A DNA stretch of 64,000 nt from Pseudomonas tumuqii (GTDB lineage: Bacteria; Pseudomonadota; Gammaproteobacteria; Pseudomonadales; Pseudomonadaceae). Of this stretch, positions 1 through 9,071 are shown one piece after another; position 1 is the stretch's first letter, and each line of letters begins with the position of its first letter. Both the position numbers and the translations under genes were made by a program. The notes under the pieces were generated by a model that did not search any database, had not been told where the DNA came from, and saw only the letters and a program-made list of their open reading frames with translations. The DNA lies in the NCBI RefSeq assembly GCF_013184545.1, contig NZ_JAAOJA010000002.1, positions 62,001-126,000 of the forward strand, read 5' to 3'.

Positions 1-146
1 TTTTGCTGCTTTCCCTCGTTAAATAGCCAGCTATTCGCCTCGGAAAAGCACCAAAACTGCCTCAAGCCGGAATGTCGGACCACGGCCTTTCCCTCGCTAC
101 GAACGGTCAAGTCCGACAGGCTCCTGGCGGCTCGCAGCATGTACAA
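1..146. other. left-edge non-coding stretch
   Basis: No convincing coding region is seen here. It holds a short inverted repeat (AATAGC-CA-GCTATT, near 25-40) and leads into the hairpin terminator just downstream, so it is probably the 3' flank of a plus-strand gene lying off the left edge. Confidence 0.4.
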
Positions 147-170
147 GGCGACCCACGGGTCGCCTTTTTT
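147..170 (+). terminator. intrinsic terminator
   Basis: An 8-bp perfect stem GGCGACCC/GGGTCGCC with a 2-base loop is followed by six T on the plus strand. It would end a transcript entering from the left edge and also separates that unit from the convergent LysR gene. Confidence 0.8.
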
Positions 171-196
171 GTGTCATGCCACGGCTGGCGCGGCCT

Positions 197-1135
197 TCAG
201 CCGTGATTGGCGGTGCGCGAGCAGGTCGCCAGGTCCTCGAGGAAGGCGCGCAGGATCGGCGGCGGGGCCAGGCCGCGCCGGGTGATCACGTCGAATGGCG
301 ACATCAGCTGCAGCTGCTTCGCCGCCAGTTGGCGCATGTCGCCGCTCTTCACCCATTGCGCGGCGAAGTGCGCCGGCAGGAAGCCGACGTAAGCGCCGGA
401 GATGATCAGGATGGCCAGGGCCTCGATGTTGTCCACCGTCGCCGCCGCCTTGCTCACGCCCAGTTGCTCCAGATCGTAGTGCTGCATGTAGCCGCGGGCG
501 ACGATGCGGCTCGCGCGGATTTCCTCGAGCAGCTTGGCGCCCTCGGCCTGGCTGGCATGCAGCGGATGGCGGCGACCGCAATACAGGCCCAGCGCCTCCT
601 GATAGAGCACCGAGTACGACAGCCCGGGCACATGGATGGGGAAGTGCCCCACGGCCAGGTGCAGGCGACCGTCGAGCACGCGCTCCTCCAGTTCCGCCGG
701 CGAACCGATATAGACGTTGAGATGGACGTCATGGCCGCGGGAGACGAAGCGCTGGGTGGTGCGCGGGATGGGCGAATCGGGGTCGGTAATGGTGGTGTCG
801 ATGATGCCCAGGTTGAGCTTGCCGCTGATGTGCTGCTTGAGCACGTCGGCGTCCACGCAGAAGTTCTCCACCGCCGCGAGCAGGCGCAAGGTCGCCTCGT
901 GGACCGCCACGCCTTGCTCAGTCAGGTGAAAGCCGCTGCGCCCGCGCTGGCAGAGTTTGACCCCGAGCCGGGTTTCCAGATGGGACATCTGTTCGCTGAT
1001 GGTCGACTGGCCGGCATTGAGCGCCGCCTGGGCCGCGGAAAAGCCCCCGCACTTGACGATGGTGGCGAAGACCCTGAGCAGTTTCAGGTCGACATCGTGC
1101 AGCTGGATCACCCTGACCTCCGGTTCGCGATACAT
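197..1135 (-). CDS. LysR-family transcriptional regulator
   Basis: This is a 312-residue LysR-type regulator. An N-terminal winged helix-turn-helix (about residues 14-73) contains the typical run FSAAQAALNAGQSTISEQ and LETRLGVKL, followed by a substrate-binding (effector) domain of normal length. The reading frame stays open upstream, but the ATG at 1135 places the HTH at the usual distance from the N terminus. It is divergent from the ureohydrolase gene with 129 bp between them and an imperfect palindrome in the gap, so it most likely controls the 1265-7270 cluster. The arrangement resembles the P. aeruginosa guanidinobutyrase gene and its LysR regulator GbuR (recalled). The inducer is probably a guanidino compound, which is inference. 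Confidence 0.88.
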   Translation of the reverse strand: MYREPEVRVIQLHDVDLKLLRVFATIVKCGGFSAAQAALNAGQSTISEQMSHLETRLGVKLCQRGRSGFHLTEQGVAVHEATLRLLAAVENFCVDADVLKQHISGKLNLGIIDTTITDPDSPIPRTTQRFVSRGHDVHLNVYIGSPAELEERVLDGRLHLAVGHFPIHVPGLSYSVLYQEALGLYCGRRHPLHASQAEGAKLLEEIRASRIVARGYMQHYDLEQLGVSKAAATVDNIEALAILIISGAYVGFLPAHFAAQWVKSGDMRQLAAKQLQLMSPFDVITRRGLAPPPILRAFLEDLATCSRTANHG

Positions 1136-1164
1136 CGGAAACGCCGATATGAGTATCTGAAGTT

Positions 1165-1191
1165 GCGCATTTTTTCCAGAAAAAACTGCGC
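1165..1191. promoter_or_regulatory. imperfect palindrome, candidate LysR operator
   Basis: GCGCA-TTTTTT and AAAAAA-C-TGCGC form an inverted repeat around CCAG in the gap between the LysR gene and the ureohydrolase. Position and symmetry fit a LysR recognition site serving both divergent promoters. No footprint evidence is available. Confidence 0.45.
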
Positions 1192-1264
1192 CCATAGTCA
1201 CTCCAACGGCGAATGCCCAGCCGCTTCGCCCCTCGCCAAGAACAAGAGTTGGAGACGCCTGAAC

Positions 1265-2236
1265 ATGTCGAACAACAGTTACGAATCCGGTCGCCTGAAC
1301 CTGCCATTCGTGGGCCATTGCACCTTCGCCAAGTCGCCGGTGTGCACCGATTGGGATGCGGTCGACGCGGATGTCGCGATTCTCGGCGCACCGAACGACA
1401 TGGGCACCCAGTGGCGGCCCGGCGCACGCTTCGGCCCGCGCGGGATTCGCGAGGCATCGACGCTGTTTTCCTTCGGCCATGCCGGTGCCTACGACCATGA
1501 GGACGACGTGCTCTACCTCGGCGCGCAGGACGTGCGGATGGTCGATGTGGGGGATGCCGACATCGTTCACACCGACATGCACCAGAGCAACGCCAATATC
1601 GAGTTCGCCGTGCGCAAGATTCTCCAGGCCGGGGCGATGCCGGTGGTGCTGGGTGGCGACCATTCGATCCATGCGCCGGTGATCAAGGCCTACGAAGGGC
1701 ATGGGCCGATCCACATCATCCACTTCGACGCGCACCTGGATTTCGTCGATGAGCGCCACGGGGTGCGCTATGGCCACGGCAACCCGCTGCGCCGCGCCTC
1801 GGAAATGCAACACATCGTCGGCATGACCCAGTTGGGCATCCGCAACGTGTCCTCGTCCAACCGCGATGACTACGATGCCGCGCGCGCTGCCGGCTCGCGG
1901 ATCCTCTCGGTGCGCGATGTACGGCGCCTCGGCTGCGAGGGCGTGCTGGAACTGATCCCGCAGGGTATCGATTACTACATCACCATCGACATCGATGGCT
2001 TCGACCCCTCGATCGCCCCCGGCACCGGCACCCCCAGCCATGGCGGTTTCCTCTACTACGAGGTGCTGGAAATCATCCAGGCGCTGGCCAAGCGCAGCCA
2101 GGGCAAGATCGTCGGCATGGACCTGGTCGAGGTGGCGCCGGCCTACGATCCGGCCGGGGTCACCTCGATTCTGGCCGCGCAACTGCTGCTCAACAGCATC
2201 GGTTTCATCTTCCACGAGCGCGCCCGCGCGCGCTGA
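1265..2236 (+). CDS. ureohydrolase (agmatinase / guanidino-acid hydrolase family)
   Basis: This 323-residue member of the arginase/agmatinase family hydrolyses a guanidino group to an amine and urea using a binuclear metal centre. Metal-ligand motifs are intact: GGDH (130-133), DAHLD (155-159) and DIDGFDP (242-248). The start ATG follows a GGAG at a good distance (GTTGGAGACGCCTGAAC). Family members include SpeB (agmatine), GbuA (4-guanidinobutyrate), GpuA (3-guanidinopropionate) and guanidine hydrolases, and the substrate cannot be read from the motifs. Its neighbours, an aldehyde dehydrogenase, a GMC alcohol dehydrogenase and an NCS1 permease, suggest a guanidino acid made by oxidation rather than agmatine. 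It heads a likely operon under the divergent LysR regulator. Confidence 0.88.
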   Translation: MSNNSYESGRLNLPFVGHCTFAKSPVCTDWDAVDADVAILGAPNDMGTQWRPGARFGPRGIREASTLFSFGHAGAYDHEDDVLYLGAQDVRMVDVGDADIVHTDMHQSNANIEFAVRKILQAGAMPVVLGGDHSIHAPVIKAYEGHGPIHIIHFDAHLDFVDERHGVRYGHGNPLRRASEMQHIVGMTQLGIRNVSSSNRDDYDAARAAGSRILSVRDVRRLGCEGVLELIPQGIDYYITIDIDGFDPSIAPGTGTPSHGGFLYYEVLEIIQALAKRSQGKIVGMDLVEVAPAYDPAGVTSILAAQLLLNSIGFIFHERARAR

Positions 2237-2249
2237 CGATTACAGCAAT

Positions 2250-2274
2250 CCCCGTGCCCGGCGCGGGCACGGGG
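2250..2274 (+). promoter_or_regulatory. intercistronic hairpin
   Basis: A perfect 11-bp GC-rich stem (CCCCGTGCCCG / CGGGCACGGGG) with a GCG loop lies between the ureohydrolase and the aldehyde dehydrogenase. There is no T tract, so it looks like an mRNA-stability or partial-attenuation element rather than a full terminator. Confidence 0.5.
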
Positions 2275-2324
2275 GCTCATCGAACAACCAGTGGCGCGCC
2301 TGGCTACGGGCGGCGCCCGAGGAC

Positions 2325-3839
2325 ATGACAGTGGACAGCAAGGTCAAACAGTATCTGCAGCAATTCGGCGTCTGCGAAGCCGCCCAGCGCTTCCTCAGCA
2401 AGCCCCACAAGCTGTTCATCGGCGGCGCCTGGTTGGATGCCTCCGATGGCCGCAGCGCCGAGGTGATCGAGCCGTTCACCGAGGGCGTGCTCGGGCGCAT
2501 CCCGATGGGCACCGTGGCCGACCTGGATCGCGCCGTGCAGGCTGCCCGCGCGCAGTTCGACGGCGGCGCCTGGCGCCTGCTCAAGCCGCTGGAGCGCGAG
2601 CGCCTGTTGCACCGCCTGGCCGACCTGATCGAAGCCAATGCCGACGAGCTGGCCGAGATCGAATCGATCGACATGGGTAAATCCGTGGCCCAGGCGCGCG
2701 CCGTGGACATCCAGGGCAGCATCGACACCTTCCGCTACTTCGCCGGCTGGGCCAGCAAGATCCACGGCCGCACCGTCGAGCCGTCGCTGCCGGGCAATTA
2801 CCTGGCCTATACGCGCAAGGAGCCGGTCGGCGTAGTCGGGGTCATCGTGCCGTGGAACTTCCCGCTGCAGACCATGGCCTGGAAACTCGGCGCGGCCCTG
2901 GCGGTCGGTTGCACCGTGGTGGTCAAGCCCGCCGAGCTGACTTCGCTGTCGGCCCTGCGCTTCGCCGAACTGGTGCAGCAGGCCGGTATCCCCGACGGCG
3001 TGGTCAACATCGTCAGCGGGCGCGGCAGTGTGGTCGGCGCGGCCATGGCCAGCCATCCGGGCATCGACAAGCTGAGCTTCACCGGCTCGACCCCGGTCGG
3101 TTGCAGTGTGGGCAAGGCGGCCCTGGACCAGATGAAGCGCCTGACCCTGGAACTGGGCGGCAAGTCGCCGGTGATCGTGTTTGCCGATGCCGACCTCAAG
3201 GCCGCCGCCCAGGCGGTGGCCAACGGGGTGTTCTTCAACTCCGGGCAGGTGTGCGATGCCGGCACCCGCGCCTACATCCATCGCAGCATCTACGCCGAGT
3301 TCCTGGGCGAGCTGGCCGCCTACACCGCCAGCCTGAAAATGGCGCCGGGCCTCGACCCTGACTGCTTCATCAGCCCGCTGGTGTCGCGTCAGCAGCAGGA
3401 GCGCGTGCTTGGCTACATCGCCGCCGGCAAGGCCGAGGGTGCCGAGGTCTATTATGGCGGTGAGGCCGTCGCCGGCCCTGGCTACTTCGTCCAGCCGACC
3501 ATCTTCGCCAACTGCCGCAACGACATGCGCATCGTCCAGGAGGAGATCTTCGGCCCGGTGCTGGTGACCGCGCCCTTCGATGACGAGGAGGAGGCGCTGG
3601 CGCTGGCCAACGATTCGCCGTTCGGCCTGGCCGCCGCGCTCTACTCCAACGACCTGGGGCGCGTGCACAGCCTGATTCCGCGACTGCGCGCCGGCTCGGT
3701 GTACGTCAATGCGCACAGCACCATCGACCCGTGCATGCCCTTCGGCGGTTACAAGCAGTCCGGCTATGGCAAGGACCTCGGTGCCGAACAACTCGATTAC
3801 CTGCTGGAGACCAAGGCGGTGTGGATAACGCTGCCCTGA
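2325..3839 (+). CDS. NAD(P)-dependent aldehyde dehydrogenase
   Basis: A 504-residue aldehyde dehydrogenase that oxidises an aldehyde to its acid. The substrate-site PWNFP (176-180), the nucleotide-site SFTGSTPVG, the general base Glu276 in LELGGK and the catalytic Cys310 in GQVCDAG are all present. The ATG at 2325 gives normal family length; the frame stays open further upstream but overlaps the ureohydrolase. It sits 88 bp after the ureohydrolase in the same orientation. Aldehyde dehydrogenases paired with guanidino hydrolases include the 4-guanidinobutyraldehyde dehydrogenase KauB of arginine catabolism, so a guanidino- or amino-aldehyde is a reasonable substrate. A betaine-aldehyde-like role next to a choline-dehydrogenase-like gene is the alternative. 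Confidence 0.9.
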   Translation: MTVDSKVKQYLQQFGVCEAAQRFLSKPHKLFIGGAWLDASDGRSAEVIEPFTEGVLGRIPMGTVADLDRAVQAARAQFDGGAWRLLKPLERERLLHRLADLIEANADELAEIESIDMGKSVAQARAVDIQGSIDTFRYFAGWASKIHGRTVEPSLPGNYLAYTRKEPVGVVGVIVPWNFPLQTMAWKLGAALAVGCTVVVKPAELTSLSALRFAELVQQAGIPDGVVNIVSGRGSVVGAAMASHPGIDKLSFTGSTPVGCSVGKAALDQMKRLTLELGGKSPVIVFADADLKAAAQAVANGVFFNSGQVCDAGTRAYIHRSIYAEFLGELAAYTASLKMAPGLDPDCFISPLVSRQQQERVLGYIAAGKAEGAEVYYGGEAVAGPGYFVQPTIFANCRNDMRIVQEEIFGPVLVTAPFDDEEEALALANDSPFGLAAALYSNDLGRVHSLIPRLRAGSVYVNAHSTIDPCMPFGGYKQSGYGKDLGAEQLDYLLETKAVWITLP

Positions 3840-3936
3840 GCAACGGGGCGGTTCAACGACCATCAGCCCCAACAAACGTCGGTATGCCGGATGCATCGCG
3901 TCGCCCATAACAACAAGCAGACGAGGTTATGCCCAG

Positions 3937-4110
3937 ATGAACAGCCAAGCCGAACATGCAAGAGCGCAGGACCTGGAACGGCGCATTCGCGTCTATGAGG
4001 AGATGGAGAAAGGCGAGCAATGGCCGGGTGCGTTGAGCGCCGCGGACTACATCGCCATCACCCTGATGACGCTGGTACTGGTCGTCGGCTTCTACCTGTG
4101 GGGGTACTGA
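3937..4110 (+). CDS. small membrane protein upstream of NCS1 permease
   Basis: A 57-residue protein with a charged N-terminal half (about residues 1-30, rich in E, R, Q and K) and one hydrophobic transmembrane helix (about 36-56). Its stop is followed three bases later by the permease ATG (4114), so the two are translationally linked. An ACGAGG lies upstream of the start at a slightly long spacing. I recall a similarly small gene beside the NCS1-type transporter near gbuA in P. aeruginosa, which suggests a conserved accessory subunit. Its function is unknown: it may stabilise or regulate the permease. Confidence 0.75.
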   Translation: MNSQAEHARAQDLERRIRVYEEMEKGEQWPGALSAADYIAITLMTLVLVVGFYLWGY

Positions 4111-4113
4111 GTC

Positions 4114-5592
4114 ATGGCCACGCATGATATCGACCACGGCCTCGAGGCCGAACGCGGCGATACCCCGCTGCTGCCCACGGAGCGCATGTGGGGCTTCTGG
4201 GAGTTCACCTACGCCAACTCGGCCCTGGCCATCGCCACCTGGGCCTTTCTGATCGGCGGCGCCACCGCGCTGTTCGTCGGCCCCCGCGAAGGCATCGCCG
4301 CCATCGTCATCGGCAACATCCTCGGCGTGCTGCTGGCGACCTTCTCGACCTGCGTGCCGTGCGGCAAGTACGGCACCGAGCAGTTCACCTTCCTGCGCAG
4401 CATGTTCGGCAGCAACGGCAGCCGCCTGGTCTATGTGCTGGCGGTGGTGTTCCTGACCATGGGCTGGCTGGCGGTGCTGGGGCTGATGTTCGGGCGCTCG
4501 ATCGACGGCCTGAGCGGGCTGGTCTCGGCGCACCAGACCGACCCCAACGGCTGGCTGGTGCTGGCCTCCGGCACCTTCGCCATCGTCCTGACGGCGATCG
4601 TGGTGGCCAAGGGGCCGACCTCGATCAAGGTGTTCAACACCATAGTCGCGCCGGCGCTGGTGGTCATCATGGGCGTGATGCTCTACCTGATCCTCAGCCA
4701 GCACTCGTTCGCCGAACTGATGGCCTTGCCGGCCCTGGACGCGCCGTTCGACGACAAGCGCGTCAACTTCATGATCGCGGTGGAAGTGAACATGGCCGCC
4801 GGTTTCTCCTGGTGGCCCTACATCGGCAACCTGGCACGGCTGTCGAAGAACCAGCGCACGGCGTTCTGGCCGAATGTCATCGGCATCTTCGCCGCCGCGG
4901 CGCTGGGCGAGGTGGTCGGTCTGCTGGCCGCGGCCGCGCTCGGCAACAGCGATCCGACCGTGTGGATGACCCACATCGGCGGCATCGTCTTCGGCGTCAT
5001 CGCCCTGGGCTTCGTCGCCTTCGCCAACGTCACCAGCATGATCAACATCCTCTACACCTCGATCGTCGGCCTGCGCCAGCTGGCCGGCAAGAAGCTGCGG
5101 GACATGCGCTGGACGCTGCTGGTGGCGCTGTTCTGCGTGGTGCCGGCGCTGATCGTCTGCTTCGCCCCGGGCATCTACGACGGCTTCTTCATCTTCCTGG
5201 TGTGGACCTCGGCGTTGAACAGCGCCCTGGCCGGGATCGGCATCGCCGACTACTTCTTCCTGCGCCGCCAGCGCATGAACCTGCGCCACCTGTATGCCGC
5301 CGAAGCGCAGTCGCCGTACCGCTACTGGAAGGGTTTCAACCCCATCGCCCTGACGGCCCTGGTCATCGGCTTCGGCGCCTACGTGCTGGTATTCAACCCG
5401 CAGACCCTGGCCAACACCACGCTGTTCACCTTCGTCACTGCCTCGCTGCCGTCTTGCCTGCTCGCCGGCATCGTCCACTACGGGCTGACCCGGGTGCTGG
5501 CCCAACGCCTGGGCTGGGGCGCCTACCCGAGTCGCCACGCCGGCACGACCCGGACTCTCGACCTGGACTCGCGGAGCTACAGCAATGACTAA
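4114..5592 (+). CDS. NCS1-family permease
   Basis: A 492-residue inner-membrane transporter of the nucleobase:cation symporter-1 (cytosine/purine/allantoin) type, with about 12 hydrophobic segments and an N-terminal signature around [21 protein letters not shown]1 proteins import nucleobases, hydantoins, allantoin and other nitrogen-rich small compounds by H+ or Na+ symport. Here it follows the small membrane gene and overlaps the GMC flavoprotein start by 8 bases, so it belongs to the cluster. It presumably imports the guanidino substrate acted on by the neighbours, which is inference. Direct assignment to cytosine is unlikely because no deaminase is present. Confidence 0.85.
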   Translation: MATHDIDHGLEAERGDTPLLPTERMWGFWEFTYANSALAIATWAFLIGGATALFVGPREGIAAIVIGNILGVLLATFSTCVPCGKYGTEQFTFLRSMFGSNGSRLVYVLAVVFLTMGWLAVLGLMFGRSIDGLSGLVSAHQTDPNGWLVLASGTFAIVLTAIVVAKGPTSIKVFNTIVAPALVVIMGVMLYLILSQHSFAELMALPALDAPFDDKRVNFMIAVEVNMAAGFSWWPYIGNLARLSKNQRTAFWPNVIGIFAAAALGEVVGLLAAAALGNSDPTVWMTHIGGIVFGVIALGFVAFANVTSMINILYTSIVGLRQLAGKKLRDMRWTLLVALFCVVPALIVCFAPGIYDGFFIFLVWTSALNSALAGIGIADYFFLRRQRMNLRHLYAAEAQSPYRYWKGFNPIALTALVIGFGAYVLVFNPQTLANTTLFTFVTASLPSCLLAGIVHYGLTRVLAQRLGWGAYPSRHAGTTRTLDLDSRSYSND

Positions 5593-7270
5593 GCGGTATG
5601 ACTACATCATCGTCGGTGCCGGCTCTGCCGGCTGCGTCCTGGCCAATCGCCTCAGCGCGGATCCCGCCACCTCGGTGCTGGTGCTGGAGTTCGGCGGCAG
5701 CGACCGCAGCGTGGTGATCCAGATGCCCAGCGCCTTCTCGATCCCGATGAACACCAAGAAGTACAACTGGCGCTACGAAACCGAGCCGGAACCGGGTCTC
5801 GACGGGCGCCGCGTGCATTGCCCGCGGGGCAAGGTGCTCGGCGGCTCGTCGTCGATCAACGGCCTGGTCTACATCCGTGGCCATGCCTACGACTTCGACG
5901 AATGGGAGCAGCTCGGCGCCCGCGATTGGGGCTATCGCAACTGCCTGCCGTACTTCAAGCGGGCCGAGAGCTACGAGCAGGGCGGCGATGTCTACCGCGG
6001 CGACAGCGGGCCGCTGAGCACCACCAACGGCAACCACATGCAGAACCCGCTGTACCGTGCCTGGGTCGATGCCGGTGCCGAGGCCGGCTATATCAAGACC
6101 GACGACACCAACGGCTTCATGCAGGAAGGCTTCGGCGCCATGCACATGACGGTGAAAAATGGCGTGCGCTGCTCCACCGCCAACGCCTACCTGCGCCCGG
6201 CCATGACGCGGCCGAACCTGACCGTGCTGACCGAGGCGATGACCCGGCGCATCCTCCTCGAGGGCAAGCGCGCGGTGGGGGTGGAATATGACCAGGGCGG
6301 CGCGACGCATAGGGTCTATTGCAACCGCGAAGTGCTGGTGGCGTCCGGGCCGATCGGCTCGCCGCACCTGCTGCAGCGCTCCGGCATCGGCCCGCGCGAA
6401 GTGCTCAGCGCGGCCGGCATCGAGCTGCAGCATGAGCTGCCGGGCGTCGGGGAGAACCTGCAGGATCACGCGGAGATCTATATCCAGTTCGGCTGCAAGG
6501 AGCCGGTAACCCTGAACAACAAGATGGACCCCTTGAGCAAGCTGCTGATCGGCCTGCGCTGGCTGCTGTTCAAGGACGGCCTCGGTGCGACCAACCACTT
6601 CGAGGCCGGCGGTTTCATCCGCTCCGAGGAGGGCCTGCGCTGGCCGGACATCCAGTTCCACTTCCTGCCGGCGGCCATGCGCTACGACGGCAAGAAACCG
6701 ATCAAGGGCCACGGCTTCATGGTCCTGACCGGGCCGAACAAGCCCAAGAGCCGCGGCCATGTGCGCGCCCGCTCGGCGGACCCGTATGAGCACCCGCGGA
6801 TTCTCTTCAACTACCTGCAACGCGAGGAGGACCGCGAGGGCTTTCGCCGCTGCGTGCGCCTGACCCGCGAGATCATCGGCCAGCCGGCGATGGATCGCTT
6901 CCGTGACGGCGAGATCGCCCCTGGCCCGCAGGTCAACAGCGATGCCGAGATCGACGCCTTCGTCCGCGCGAACCTGGAGAGCACCTATCACCCCTGCGGC
7001 ACCTGCCGCATGGGCGAGGATGAGATGGCGGTGGTCGACTCCGAGTTGCGCGTGCGCGGGCTCGAGGGGCTGCGGGTGATCGACTCCTCGGTGTTCCCGA
7101 CCGAGCCGAACGGCAACCTCAATGCGCCGACCATCATGCTCGCCGAGCGCGCCAGCGACCTGGTGCGTGGCTGCGCGCTGCTGCCCGTAGCGGACGCCGA
7201 GGTCGGCCTGGCACCCAACTGGGAAACGGCGCAGCGCAGCCGGGCGCCGGTGCGGGATGTCAGGGTCTAG
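5585..7270 (+). CDS. GMC-family oxidoreductase, choline-dehydrogenase-like
   Basis: A 561-residue FAD flavoprotein. The N-terminal dinucleotide motif GAGSAGCV (11-18), the GMC signature around [20 protein letters not shown] and the C-terminal active-site region [12 protein letters not shown] are all clear. It resembles BetA (choline dehydrogenase) through the whole length, but there is no betI or betB-type operon here. It would oxidise a primary alcohol to the aldehyde, which the upstream aldehyde dehydrogenase could take to the acid. It overlaps the permease by 8 bases, implying coupled translation. It could be a true choline dehydrogenase paralogue or act on a guanidino alcohol; the sequence alone does not decide. 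Confidence 0.85.
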   Translation: MTKRYDYIIVGAGSAGCVLANRLSADPATSVLVLEFGGSDRSVVIQMPSAFSIPMNTKKYNWRYETEPEPGLDGRRVHCPRGKVLGGSSSINGLVYIRGHAYDFDEWEQLGARDWGYRNCLPYFKRAESYEQGGDVYRGDSGPLSTTNGNHMQNPLYRAWVDAGAEAGYIKTDDTNGFMQEGFGAMHMTVKNGVRCSTANAYLRPAMTRPNLTVLTEAMTRRILLEGKRAVGVEYDQGGATHRVYCNREVLVASGPIGSPHLLQRSGIGPREVLSAAGIELQHELPGVGENLQDHAEIYIQFGCKEPVTLNNKMDPLSKLLIGLRWLLFKDGLGATNHFEAGGFIRSEEGLRWPDIQFHFLPAAMRYDGKKPIKGHGFMVLTGPNKPKSRGHVRARSADPYEHPRILFNYLQREEDREGFRRCVRLTREIIGQPAMDRFRDGEIAPGPQVNSDAEIDAFVRANLESTYHPCGTCRMGEDEMAVVDSELRVRGLEGLRVIDSSVFPTEPNGNLNAPTIMLAERASDLVRGCALLPVADAEVGLAPNWETAQRSRAPVRDVRV

Positions 7271-7296
7271 CAGCCTCTGGTCGTCTTGCCGATCTG

Positions 7297-7333
7297 CGCA
7301 GAGCCCCGCCATTGGTGGGGACTCTGCGTTTTG
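7297..7333 (+). terminator. intrinsic terminator after GMC oxidoreductase
   Basis: CGCAGAG-CCCC...GGGG-A-CTCTGCG forms a long stem with one bulge, followed by TTTTG. It closes the 1265-7270 cluster and separates it from the MocR-type gene. Confidence 0.8.
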
Positions 7334-7425
7334 CTAACCTGTGCGAACTCGTGCCGGCCATGCGGCTGAGGCGGCTAGCCGTGACGGCGAGCACAGGTCA
7401 TCAGCCCGCTTGAGGCGCACACTCA

Positions 7426-8922
7426 ATGAAGGTTCCCGGCGGCATGCTGCTTGCCAGTATCGAGCTGAGTCGCAGCGGTTCGGTGCCGCTGTATCGCCAG
7501 TTGTATCTGCAGATCCGCCAGCAGATCCTCACCGGCCGTCTGCATGGCGGCATGCGCCTGCCGTCGACGCGCACCCTGTGCAGTGAGCTGGGCTTGTCGC
7601 GGATCACCATTCTCAATGCTTTCGACCAGTTGATCGCGGAAGGCTTCCTGGCGTCGCGCACCGGTGCCGGCACCTATGTCGGCGCCGAGTGGGAAGACCG
7701 CGCCGCGGCTGCCGACGAGCCACGCCAGGCGCCGCGCCTGTCCAGTCTCAGTCAGTCGCTGCTGTCCATGCGCAGCGACCATTTCAGCGGGATCACCTAC
7801 ACGGCCTGGAACCCGGATTGTCCGACCTCGTTCCTGCCCAGCCACGCCGCCTACGACGCCTTTCCGTTGCCGGTGTGGAAGCGCCTGCTGAGCCGCCACC
7901 TGCGCCAGCCGACCAAGGCCATGCTCAGCTATGGCGAATTGAAGGGCCAGCAGGCGCTGCGCGAGGCGCTTGCCGCCTACCTGTATGACGCGCGCGGCAT
8001 CGACTGCAGCGCAGAGCAGGTGGTGATAGTGTCGGGTGCCCAGCAGGCCTTCAACCTGCTGGGCATGCTCTTGCTCGACCCGCAGGACAGCGTGTGGATG
8101 GAGGATCCCGGGCATATCGCTGCGCGTATCGCCTTCCAGGCCCAGGGCTGCCGGATCGTCCCCCTGCGTATCGACGAGGAGGGCATGGACGTGCAGCAAG
8201 GGCTGCGCGAGTGCCCCAAGGCGCGCCTGGCCTTCACCACGCCTTCGCGCCAGCACCCGCTCGGCATCACCATGAGCTATGCGCGGCGGCTCGAGCTGAT
8301 CGAGTGGGCCGGGCGCGAGTCGGGCTGGATCATCGAGGACGATTGCGATAGCGAGTACCGCTACCAGGGGCGTGCGCAGCCGGCGCTCTACGCCATGGAC
8401 CAGCGGGCGCGGGTGATTCACGTCGGCACCTTCAGCAAGGTGTTGTTCCCGTCGCTGCGCCTGGGCTATGTGATTCTGCCGGAGGCGCTGGTCGAGCCGT
8501 TCTGCGCCATGCGCGCGGTGATGGATCGCAGTCCGCCGACGCTGTTGCAGGCGGTCACCGCCGACTTCATCCGTGAAGGCTATTTCCTCGGCCACATCCG
8601 GCGGATGCGCGCCCTCTACCAGGCCCGCCAGGAGTGCCTGCTGGCGACGCTGCAGCGGCGCCTGGGCGGCTTCCTCGAGGTCAAGCCGGTGGACGCCGGG
8701 ATGCACCTGATCGGCTGGCTGCCGCCCGAGCTGGATGACGCGGCCGTCGCCAGCGGGCTGGCCAGCCAGCAGATCTATACCTATGCCTTGAGCGACTACT
8801 GCATGCAGCGCTACCTGCCGCCCGGGCTGTTGATCGGGTTTGCCGGTACACCCGAGGAACAGGCCGAAGACAAGGTCGCGGCGCTGGTCCAGGCCCTGCG
8901 CAACCTGGGGCACCGGGTGTGA
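7426..8922 (+). CDS. MocR/GntR-type regulator with aminotransferase-like domain
   Basis: A 498-residue regulator. A GntR winged helix (about residues 10-80, with PLYRQLYLQIRQQILTGRL and LPSTRTLCSELGLSRITI) is fused to a fold-type I aminotransferase-like domain that normally binds pyridoxal phosphate. The PLP-lysine region is visible in HVGTFSKVLFPSLRLGY. Such proteins regulate, among others, PLP synthesis, GABA and taurine genes. The ATG at 7426 lacks a clear Shine-Dalgarno; an in-frame ATG at 7444 is an alternative. It sits after a terminator and before the isomerase/MFS pair, so its target could be either neighbour. Amino or guanidino acid sensing would fit the cluster upstream, but this is inference. 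Confidence 0.88.
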   Translation: MKVPGGMLLASIELSRSGSVPLYRQLYLQIRQQILTGRLHGGMRLPSTRTLCSELGLSRITILNAFDQLIAEGFLASRTGAGTYVGAEWEDRAAAADEPRQAPRLSSLSQSLLSMRSDHFSGITYTAWNPDCPTSFLPSHAAYDAFPLPVWKRLLSRHLRQPTKAMLSYGELKGQQALREALAAYLYDARGIDCSAEQVVIVSGAQQAFNLLGMLLLDPQDSVWMEDPGHIAARIAFQAQGCRIVPLRIDEEGMDVQQGLRECPKARLAFTTPSRQHPLGITMSYARRLELIEWAGRESGWIIEDDCDSEYRYQGRAQPALYAMDQRARVIHVGTFSKVLFPSLRLGYVILPEALVEPFCAMRAVMDRSPPTLLQAVTADFIREGYFLGHIRRMRALYQARQECLLATLQRRLGGFLEVKPVDAGMHLIGWLPPELDDAAVASGLASQQIYTYALSDYCMQRYLPPGLLIGFAGTPEEQAEDKVAALVQALRNLGHRV

Positions 8923-9071
8923 CGCCTGGCCCCACTGGCCCGCCGCACGGTCGGCGCCCGCAGCAGAAAGTGGTCTTAACAATTAGCTGAAAATGGCTAT
9001 ATGGAGCGTTCCATTCCCGCGCGATAAAGGCACCACCGGCCAGCCCGGTGCCTACCCGAGGAATGAATCGA

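Noticed and set aside
197..2215. 672-residue minus-strand open frame spanning the LysR gene and the ureohydrolase
   Set aside because: Only its last 312 codons show family motifs; the remainder runs antisense through the ureohydrolase and is an effect of high GC content.
1995..2324. Upstream extension of the aldehyde dehydrogenase frame into the ureohydrolase
   Set aside because: The extension is Arg/Pro/Ser-rich without domain match and overlaps a well-supported gene; the ATG at 2325 gives family length.
2304..3908. 534-residue minus-strand open frame across the aldehyde dehydrogenase
   Set aside because: It is antisense to a gene with intact catalytic motifs, and its composition is typical of a shadow frame.
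5435..7312. 625-residue minus-strand open frame across the GMC oxidoreductase
   Set aside because: The plus-strand protein has the full set of GMC motifs; the antisense product has no recognisable domain.
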